The translations under genes were made by a program, and so were the position numbers. From Dehalococcoidia bacterium (GTDB lineage Bacteria > Chloroflexota > Dehalococcoidia > Tepidiformales > Tepidiformaceae): a stretch of DNA of 64,000 nucleotides. This document shows positions 20,346 to 26,795 of this stretch, piece after piece (the first letter of the stretch is position 1; each line of letters starts with the position of its first letter). Where the stretch lies: assembly GCA_022827945.1 (NCBI GenBank), contig JAJEIT010000094.1, positions 1 to 64,000 on the forward strand, in the 5' to 3' direction. Under the pieces are notes generated by a model that saw only the letters and a list, made by a program, of their open reading frames with translations, made no database searches and had not been told where the DNA came from.

Positions 20346-21890
20346 GTGAGCGGTTCGGCCAGTCCCGGCGATCCAGTCGAGCGCCACCCGTTCGCGCCCG
20401 ACGCCGGCTTCGACGGCGGCGACCTGGACTGCGGCGGCGGCCTGCTGCTGCTGATCCGCCGCAATATCGACCCCCTCGCCCCCGGCGGCCTCCTCGAAAT
20501 CCGCTCGACCGAATCCACGGTCGAGATCGAGCTGCCCGCCTGGTGCCGGATGACCGGTAACGAGCTCGTCTCCTGGACGAAGCAGGGCGAACAGCGCAGC
20601 TACCTCGTATCGAAGGGCCCCCTCGCCGAGCGGCGGCCGGCCACCCCGCCGCCGTCCCCCGGCCCGGTTCGCGACCGGCCCCTTGTCGAAGTCTCCGTCC
20701 CCGACTCGCTCCCCGAACCGGCCCCCGCCCCCGCCGTCGAGCCGCTCTCCGTCATGGGCATCGGCAGCTGGCCCCGCCCCCGCTGGATGCTCCAGGCCAT
20801 GCACGACCACCTCGAAGGCCGCCTCGACGGCGACGCTTTCCACGAGACCGCCGACGACGCCGTCCGCCTCGTCCTCGACGCCCAGCGTCGCGCCGGCGTC
20901 GATGTCGTTACGGACGGCGAGCAGCGGCGCGACAACTACGCCAGCTTCGTCGGTGGCCTCCTCGATAACTGCCAGCTCATCCCCCTCAGCGACCTCACCG
21001 CCATGGTCGACGACCCCGACGAGTTCCACCGCGAGCTGCGCGCCCTCGACGTGCCCGCCGAGGACGTGCGCCACCCCGTCGTCCACGGCCCCCTGGGCCG
21101 CAGCCGCCCCCTCGCCGCCCACGAGCTCGCCTTCGCCCGCTCCTGCGCCGGTACGCCCGTCAAGGTCGCCCTCCCCGGCCCCTACCTGCTGACCCGCACC
21201 ATGTGGCTCGACTGCCTGCGCGAGCGCCCCTACGCGACCCGCGACGACCTGGCCGTCGATGTCGTGCGCGTCCTGCGCGAGGAGTTGCACGCCCTCCTCG
21301 CCGGCGGCGCCGCGCTCGTGCAGTTCGACGAGCCCGTGCTCACCGAGGTCGTCTACGGCGAGGTCGGGGCGAAGCGCAGCTTCATGTGCGGCGCTCTCAG
21401 CGAGAAGCTCACGCCCGAGCGCGAGCTCGCCTTCGCCGCCGACCTCCTCCGCGAGACCGTGCGCGGCCTCCCCGCCGAGCGGCTCGGCCTGCACGTGTGT
21501 CGCGGCAACTGGACGCCGGACGAGTCCGCCGCCCTCTCCGGCGACTACCGGCCCCTGCTCGGGTTCCTCGGCGACGCTCCCGTCGGGAGCCTGTTCCTTG
21601 AGCTCTGCACCCCCCGCGCCGGCGAACTGGAGCTCCTGCGCGACCTCCCCGGCGACAAGCGCATCGGCGTGGGCGTGGTGAACCCGAAGGATCCCGCGGT
21701 CGAGTCCGTCGAGGTGATCCGGGAGGGCATCGCCCGCGCCGTCAACCTCTTCGGGAAGGAGCGCGTCCTGCTGGCGCCCGACTGCGGCTTCGCCACGTTC
21801 GCCGACAACCCGGTCGCTTCCGCCCGCACCGCCGAGGCGAAGCTTGCCGCCGTCGTCGAGGCCCGGGACGGGGTCGTGGATAGTGAATAG
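20346..21890 (+). CDS. Fusion of TusA-like domain and MetE-type (cobalamin-independent methionine synthase C-terminal) Zn methyl/alkyltransferase domain
   Basis: N-term GGDLDCGGGLLLLIRRNIDPLAPGGLLEIRST...ELPAWCRMTGNELV; C-term IGSWPRPRWM, DGEQRRDNYASFV, HVCRGNW, LFLELCTPRAGELE, LLAPDCGFATF. Confidence 0.82.
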   Translation: MSGSASPGDPVERHPFAPDAGFDGGDLDCGGGLLLLIRRNIDPLAPGGLLEIRSTESTVEIELPAWCRMTGNELVSWTKQGEQRSYLVSKGPLAERRPATPPPSPGPVRDRPLVEVSVPDSLPEPAPAPAVEPLSVMGIGSWPRPRWMLQAMHDHLEGRLDGDAFHETADDAVRLVLDAQRRAGVDVVTDGEQRRDNYASFVGGLLDNCQLIPLSDLTAMVDDPDEFHRELRALDVPAEDVRHPVVHGPLGRSRPLAAHELAFARSCAGTPVKVALPGPYLLTRTMWLDCLRERPYATRDDLAVDVVRVLREELHALLAGGAALVQFDEPVLTEVVYGEVGAKRSFMCGALSEKLTPERELAFAADLLRETVRGLPAERLGLHVCRGNWTPDESAALSGDYRPLLGFLGDAPVGSLFLELCTPRAGELELLRDLPGDKRIGVGVVNPKDPAVESVEVIREGIARAVNLFGKERVLLAPDCGFATFADNPVASARTAEAKLAAVVEARDGVVDSE

Positions 21891-21958
21891 TGAGTGGTGA
21901 ATGGTGAGTAGCCGGACGAAGTCACCATCCACTATCCACTAGTCACTATCCACTACTA
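21876..21958 (+). repeat. 7-bp-period repeat (TAGTGAR/TGGTGAR) followed by inverted copies
   Basis: gtggatagtgaatagtgagtggtgaatggtgagtag ... caccatccactatccactagtcactatccactac. Confidence 0.85.
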
Positions 21959-22246
21959 CCCACCCCTCCTCCGCCAGTAGTCCTCTCGCTTGCGCGCGGC
22001 CTCTGCTTGCAGGAATCGCGGGTCCCGCGCTTTTCTGCGGTACCGCTCCGCGTTGGTCTGCTGGATGCGCCTGCGCTGGGCGGGCTTCGTGTCGTACGCC
22101 TCGCGCTTTTCGTTGCGGTTGTGCTCGCGGTAATGGTCCGTCTTGCGCCAGCAGTCGTAGCAGAGACCCTCCGGCCGTGGGGAGTTGATTCGCGGCGGAC
22201 GTGTCTCCTCGCCGCACTCTGCACAGCTAGACATAGAGCTAGACAT
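21956..22246 (-). CDS. Small basic CxxC zinc-ribbon-like protein
   Basis: MSSSMSSCAECGEETRPPRINSPRPEGLCYDCWRKTDHYREHNRNEKREAYDTKPAQRRRIQQTNAERYRRKARDPRFL...; start chosen at the internal ATG. Confidence 0.6.
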   Translation of the reverse strand: MSSSMSSCAECGEETRPPRINSPRPEGLCYDCWRKTDHYREHNRNEKREAYDTKPAQRRRIQQTNAERYRRKARDPRFLQAEAARKREDYWRRRGG

Positions 22247-22260
22247 AGAGGAAGACACGA

Positions 22261-22285
22261 GGGGAACCGCCTGAAGGCGGTCCCC
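22261..22285 (-). terminator. Hairpin downstream of the 22320-23066 gene
   Basis: ggggaaccgcc-tgaa-ggcggtcccc. Confidence 0.5.
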
Positions 22286-22319
22286 CTCGCGAGGTGGCAC
22301 TTGGTTTAGGGCCGTCGGG

Positions 22320-23066
22320 CTAGCGCCGGCGGCGGGCGAAGGTGTAGCTGCCCAGCAGGATTGCCAGGGCGGTCACACCGAGGATGGCAGCCAGCGAGGT
22401 GCTGGTGCTGGTCGTGCTGGTGGCGAGGCCGGTGCCGGTGTCGCCGGCTTCCGGAGCCATGTCGTCCATGTCATCCATGTCGTCCATGGGCTCCTCGGGC
22501 ATTTCGCCCATGTCGTCGTCGCCCATGTCCTCGTCGCCCATGTCGTCCGTCGGGCAGTCGTCGCCCATGTCATCCATGGGCTCCGCAGGCTCGGACGGCT
22601 CCGCGGGCTCCGCGGGCTCGTCGGGCATGTCGCCCCCGCCCATCTCGTCCGGGCACTCGTCGCCCATGTCATCCATGGGCTCCTCGGGCATGGCGGAAGA
22701 GACGGTCAGGTTGAGGTCGGTGCGGCCGCCACCGCTCCAGGTTCCAGATTCAGCGGCGTCGTAGCCCATGACCTGGAAGGAAACGGTGTCGCCGGCATCG
22801 GCGCAGGTGTCGGGAACGTCGACCGCGTAGGTCGATCCGGCGGCGCTTTCGATGACGGTGGCAGAACCACACTCGGCGCCGTTGACGATAGCGGTGACCG
22901 ACGTGCCGGCGGCCGCGGCTTCACCATCGATGGTGACGGCGCCGGCGAAGCGGTGAGGCGGGCCAGACGGCTGGGCCTCGGCCACCTCTCCGCTGAAGAG
23001 GCCGGCGAGGCCGAGCAGCATGACTGCCGCAACGCCTCCCCCGAGCCACTTGAGAATCCTGGTCAT
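22320..23066 (-). CDS. Secreted, membrane-anchored protein with acidic Met/Asp repeat region
   Basis: N-terminal signal sequence, Ig-like domain (GTSVTAIVNGAECGSATV), MDDMGDECPDEMGGGDMPDEP... repeats, C-terminal TM plus RRRR. Confidence 0.75.
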   Translation of the reverse strand: MTRILKWLGGGVAAVMLLGLAGLFSGEVAEAQPSGPPHRFAGAVTIDGEAAAAGTSVTAIVNGAECGSATVIESAAGSTYAVDVPDTCADAGDTVSFQVMGYDAAESGTWSGGGRTDLNLTVSSAMPEEPMDDMGDECPDEMGGGDMPDEPAEPAEPSEPAEPMDDMGDDCPTDDMGDEDMGDDDMGEMPEEPMDDMDDMDDMAPEAGDTGTGLATSTTSTSTSLAAILGVTALAILLGSYTFARRRR

Positions 23067-23112
23067 TCGGTTTTGCTCCTTTAGCTGTCCGTATGGCTGA
23101 CGCCCGGGACCC

Positions 23113-23156
23113 CTCCCGTGCCCCCGCCCCCGCTCGAGGCGGGGACGGGGACGGGA
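23113..23156 (-). terminator. GC-rich hairpin between the two surface-protein genes
   Basis: tcccgtgcccccgcccccgctcgaggcggggacggggacggga. Confidence 0.45.
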
Positions 23157-23170
23157 GTGGTGGCGGACAG

Positions 23171-25228
23171 TTACTCGACGATCACGAAGTACGCGTCGCC
23201 GTTGCTGAGCGATGTGAGGGTGTTGCCACCCGGGACATCGGCCGCATTCGGGAAGTAGCCGTCCCAGGTGCCGGACCCGGTGTTGTACGACCAGATGGCC
23301 GAAACACCCATGTCGGAGCCGGCGGACGGATCAGCTCCGTCCTCACCGTTCCAGACCACGAGGTTCTGGCCGGAAACGAGCTGGTTGTTCCACGTGGCCG
23401 GTGGGGCCTCGGGCTCGGGCTCTTCCTCGACCACGGGCTCGGGGCCGACGGCCACGGTGATGACCGCACGGGCATCGCCGGACCTGACGACGAACACCAC
23501 GTTCCCCTCAAGGGAGGAAGCCAGGAAGGTGAACTTCGCCTCGCCGTTCGCCGTGTCTCCCTTCTCACCATCGAGGATGGCGCCGCCGCCCTCGACCTTG
23601 GTGACGGAGACCGGCTGCGTGCCGACGCGGTTACCCGCGTCGTCCGTGACAGTGAGGGTGACCTCGATCTCGTCCAGCGCGTCGATGCGCGAGGGCGCGT
23701 CGTGGCTGATGGAGTCCGAGGGGCCTGCGACCGTCATGACGACCTCGGCCTTCAGGGTCGTGGTCGCGTCAACAACCAGCTGGAAGTTGAGGGTGTGATC
23801 GCCACGGGTGGCGGCAGCGGGCGCCTCAGCGGCGCTGCTGACACGAACCACGCACTGGCCAGCAGCGTTGGTCCCGGCGTCGTTACCGCAGTACACGGCA
23901 CCCTTCGGAGGGTCGTCGGCGGTGTTGGCGTCGTCGTCCTGTACGAGAGCAACGGCCACAGCGACAGCATCGTCCACGTCAGGCGTGATGACCTTGTCGA
24001 CGACCGGCTGCGTGATGTCCGCGCCCTTGACGGGGCGGTCATCGGCGTCGGTCACGGTGAAGGTCACGAAGGCCCCGCCACCAAGGTTGATGGAGCTCTG
24101 CGGAGCATCGGCAGCGAGATTCGCGGCCTCACCGAAGAAGGTCACCTCGGTGGAACCGGCACCCAGCTTCCCGACCAGGACGGTGATGGTAGCCGTCCCC
24201 GGAACCCCACCACTCAGAGTGGCGGTCGCCTGCCCATCAGCGTTGGTCTCGGAGGTGGAGCAAGTGTTCTGGGGGTCGGCGTCTTCAGCACACACGACCT
24301 TGCCGTTCGGCGTGATGAAGCTGACATTGATGTCACCCACGTAGGGCTTCGCCACTGGCGTCGTGTCGTCCATCACGGTCACGACGATGGTCGATGTACC
24401 CGTACCGGCCGCGGCAGTCTCGTCGCCCTTCGCCGGAGCAACAGAGAAGGAAGCCGGCTGCGGCTCAGGATCCGCAACGGTCAAAACGATGTCTGAGGTA
24501 GTTGTGGCACCGGGAGTCTGGTGGGTGAAGTAGAGGTGCTGGCCCGTCTTGGACTCTTCTCCCACGGCAACCCGGATGGTCATCAGACCCGTCGCGACGT
24601 TGCGATCACAGTTATCGCCGTCGCTGCAGGTGAGGGTGGTCTTCCCGTTCGCTGCGAAGGAGCCGGTGGCCCCGTCGTCACTCAGTGAGAACCGCTGGCG
24701 GCCCGTGAGGTTGACGGTCACATCCTTGTCTTCGCCAGGGGTGACAGTGCCATCTTCCGTGAGGGTGACTGATGGCGTCGTGATCTGCGCGGTTGCTATC
24801 GCGTCGTCGGCGCAGGAGCTGTCATCACTTGCATACGCCGTGATGTCGTACTTTGTGCTCGACTTCAGGTCATTCGCCGCGTAGGTCCCTACGGAACCGT
24901 CCGTTCCATCCACAGCCCCCGTCTGACAGGTAGGGGTGGTGTCGTCGCCATCCTCTACCACCGTCAGATACCACGCGGTGATGGCTGGATCCGCAGGCGC
25001 GGGCGCGAGGTAGCCCGTGAGGGTGACCGTGACGTCGAGGTCGTTGTCGGTGTCGTCATTGGAGAATTCGTACGCATACTCCGCGGACAGGGCCGGCCCG
25101 TTCTGGGCGTCGGCCGCATTCGAGTTGGTGAGGACGCCGCTGAAGGCGACGGCCGCCACCATTGCTACGAGCGCCAGGAGCGCGGCGGACTTCCAGCCGG
25201 CAATGGCGCTAATTGGGTTCTTCTTCAA
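23171..25228 (-). CDS. Secreted surface protein with invasin-type (Big_1-like) Ig domains
   Basis: TTG start with AAGGAG SD; signal peptide; NADGQATATLSGGVPGTATITVLVG; DSISHDAPSRIDALDEIEVTLTVTDDAGNRVGTQPVSV; C-term GQNLVVWNGEDGADP...GDAYFVIVE. Confidence 0.8.
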   Translation of the reverse strand: MKKNPISAIAGWKSAALLALVAMVAAVAFSGVLTNSNAADAQNGPALSAEYAYEFSNDDTDNDLDVTVTLTGYLAPAPADPAITAWYLTVVEDGDDTTPTCQTGAVDGTDGSVGTYAANDLKSSTKYDITAYASDDSSCADDAIATAQITTPSVTLTEDGTVTPGEDKDVTVNLTGRQRFSLSDDGATGSFAANGKTTLTCSDGDNCDRNVATGLMTIRVAVGEESKTGQHLYFTHQTPGATTTSDIVLTVADPEPQPASFSVAPAKGDETAAAGTGTSTIVVTVMDDTTPVAKPYVGDINVSFITPNGKVVCAEDADPQNTCSTSETNADGQATATLSGGVPGTATITVLVGKLGAGSTEVTFFGEAANLAADAPQSSINLGGGAFVTFTVTDADDRPVKGADITQPVVDKVITPDVDDAVAVAVALVQDDDANTADDPPKGAVYCGNDAGTNAAGQCVVRVSSAAEAPAAATRGDHTLNFQLVVDATTTLKAEVVMTVAGPSDSISHDAPSRIDALDEIEVTLTVTDDAGNRVGTQPVSVTKVEGGGAILDGEKGDTANGEAKFTFLASSLEGNVVFVVRSGDARAVITVAVGPEPVVEEEPEPEAPPATWNNQLVSGQNLVVWNGEDGADPSAGSDMGVSAIWSYNTGSGTWDGYFPNAADVPGGNTLTSLSNGDAYFVIVE

Positions 25229-25427
25229 TCCAAACTCCTTGGAGTTGTGTGGTGGGCCGGTGGCCCGGGTGCGTGAAACTAGGCGTTAGCTCGTCCCTGG
25301 GGCGCTCCTCCTCTCGTGCCGATCTGTCGTGAGTACCAATCGTTCACAACGCCCGGATGTGGAAAAGGTTGCTCAATCTTCGCGCCATTCTACGCAAACT
25401 ACTTACGAACCGGTCAACCCATAACAC

Positions 25428-25762
25428 TACCACTGAGAAAGGAGATAGTACGGCTACTAGTGACGACTAACGGTCTCGTATTCCTGCCACGGATAAAAAT
25501 CATTTGTAGGAAATAGACGACAAATGATAGGGGCACCTGGTCGCGGGGGTGTTACCACGGAGAAAGGAGGGGCGTAGTGAATAGTGAGTAGTGAATAGTG
25601 ACTGGTGATCAGTGCCCGTCGGGGATTTGACACGGAGAAAGGAGAAGGGGGCTCGCGAAGGTGGTGGCCGGCGCCCGGCGGAGCTTTAACACGGAGAAAG
25701 GAGGAGGCACCGGCTACAGGGAGGGGGATGGCCGGCTGGTGTCTACCACGGAGAAAGGAGGG
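25428..25762. repeat. Five interspersed copies of (C)ACGGAGAAAGGAG
   Basis: cactgagaaaggag (about 25432), ccacggagaaaggagg (about 25556), cacggagaaaggag (about 25630), aacacggagaaaggagg (about 25690), ccacggagaaaggagg (about 25747). Confidence 0.8.
25574..25614 (+). repeat. 7-bp-period repeat TAGTGAA
   Basis: gtagtgaatagtgagtagtgaatagtgactggtgatcagtg. Confidence 0.85.
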
Positions 25763-25765
25763 AAC

Positions 25766-25930
25766 GTAGTGAATAGTGAATCGTGGGCGGGGCGGTTCAC
25801 TACTCACTACGCACCATCCACTACCCACTACGCGCGGTGGGCTCGCTCCGCTCGCCGGGGGTCGGGCCGGGGCGGGCTATTCACTACTCACTAAGCACCA
25901 TCCACTACCCCACTACGCGCGGTGGGCCGT
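25766..25930. repeat. Composite repeat: heptads, GC-rich core, inverted heptads
   Basis: gtagtgaatagtgaa...cactactcactac...gtgggctcgctccgctcgccgggggtcggg...ctattcactactcacta...cactacgcgcggtgggc. Confidence 0.8.
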
Positions 25931-25970
25931 CCCCCTTGCCAGCCGCAACCGTCTCCCCTCACACTCCTGT

Positions 25971-26249
25971 ATGGCCCGTGCCTTCGACCCTCTTGCCGCC
26001 GCCCGCAAGCTCCGCGAAAACGGCGCCGGAGAGTCCCTCGCCACCGCCACCGTCGAGGTCGTCCAGGACGCCACCTCCGACCTCGTCACCCGCGACTTCT
26101 TCCGCGCCGAGATCTCCGAGGTCCGTGGCGAGATTTCCCAGCTCCGTGGCGAGTTGTACCGCGCCCTCTGGATCCAGGGCGGCGCCATCATCACCATCAA
26201 CCTCACCGCCCTCGGCGTCGCCACCGGGATCATCGTCGCGCTGGGGTAG
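25971..26249 (+). CDS. Small coiled-coil plus TM protein (DUF1640/CCDC90-like)
   Basis: MARAFDPLAAARKLRENGAGESLATATVEVVQDATSDLVTRDFFRAEISEVRGEISQLRGELYRALWIQGGAIITINLTALGVATGIIVALG. Confidence 0.65.
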   Translation: MARAFDPLAAARKLRENGAGESLATATVEVVQDATSDLVTRDFFRAEISEVRGEISQLRGELYRALWIQGGAIITINLTALGVATGIIVALG

Positions 26250-26253
26250 CGGC

Positions 26254-26362
26254 GTAGTGAATGGTGGATAGTGAATAGTGGGTAGTGGATGGTGGGCTCG
26301 CTCCGCTCGCTGGGGGTCGGGGCGGGGCGGGCTATTCACTACGCACCAGTCACTATTCACCC
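26254..26362. repeat. Second copy of the composite heptad/GC-core repeat
   Basis: gtagtgaatggtggatagtgaatagtgggtagtggatggtgggctcgctccgctcgctgggggtcgg...ctattcactacgcaccagtcactattcac. Confidence 0.85.
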
Positions 26363-26376
26363 CCGGTGGCCGTCCC

Positions 26377-26402
26377 CCAACAGCCAATAGCCAACAGCCA
26401 GG
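26377..26402. repeat. Different 7-bp-period repeat, CAAYAGC
   Basis: ccaacagccaatagccaacagccagg. Confidence 0.7.
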
Positions 26403-26466
26403 ACCGCCAACAAGCCGCGACGGGGGCTTGCTGTCCTTACGCAACTTGAGGTAAGGTCGCGATAGA

Positions 26467-26564
26467 GGTGGTGATGGGAATCGAACCCACTTCGGGCGAA
26501 GGTTGTCGCTTCGTCCAAGCCTAGGGTTGCTAACACAGCGCCTTTACCAATCGGCCACACCACC
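26467..26564 (-). other. tRNA-like element (98 nt) with acceptor, D and T arms but no clear anticodon arm
   Basis: GGTGGTG/CACCACC acceptor; GCCGATTGGTAAAGGC D arm; GTGGG-TTCGATT-CCCAT T arm; CTTC-GCCC-GAAG variable-arm-like hairpin. Confidence 0.6.
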
Positions 26565-26572
26565 GAAGAAGG

Positions 26573-26735
26573 CCCCGGCTGCTAACCGGGGTCGTTCTTT
26601 ATCTACGATGAGCCTTGCCAAACTAAGCCAGGGCCTACGGTGACGGGCCGCGCTATGGGCGGCCTACGGTAGCTGGCGCGAGTGGTACCGACAAGGCTCC
26701 CGACTCGGTAGCCGGTGACCCCCGTCCTGTCCCCT
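26573..26735. ncRNA. Candidate structured RNA, class unknown, strand uncertain
   Basis: Helices CCCCGG/CCGGGG, GAGCCTTG/CAAGGCTC, GCCAG/CTGGC, GGCCGC/GCGGCC and two CCTACGGT copies. Confidence 0.35.
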
Positions 26736-26754
26736 GGTCACCATCCGCCGGTCA

Positions 26755-26795
26755 CGAGCCACTACCCACCATCCACTATCCACTATCCACTACCC
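26755..26795. repeat. 7-bp-period repeat at the secDF 3' end
   Basis: cgagccactacccaccatccactatccactatccactaccccc. Confidence 0.8.

Noticed and set aside
22384-22764. Ser/Met-rich plus-strand ORF (126 aa)
   Set aside because: Antisense of the Met/Asp repeat of the 22320-23066 protein
23093-24496. 467 aa plus-strand ORF
   Set aside because: Antisense to the Big_1-like surface protein; no domain signal
25574-25930. Possible CRISPR array
   Set aside because: Units are 7-bp tandem repeats and irregular motif copies with no 23-47 bp direct repeats, no uniform spacers and no cas genes in the window
26467-26564. tRNA-Sec (selC) to pair with selB
   Set aside because: No TCA anticodon in the element and a 7/5 rather than 8/5 acceptor-T arrangement
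26467-26735. tmRNA (standard or permuted)
   Set aside because: No GGNTTCGAC-type 5' segment, no plausible tag reading frame ending in a short hydrophobic tail, and the order of acceptor halves does not fit a permuted gene
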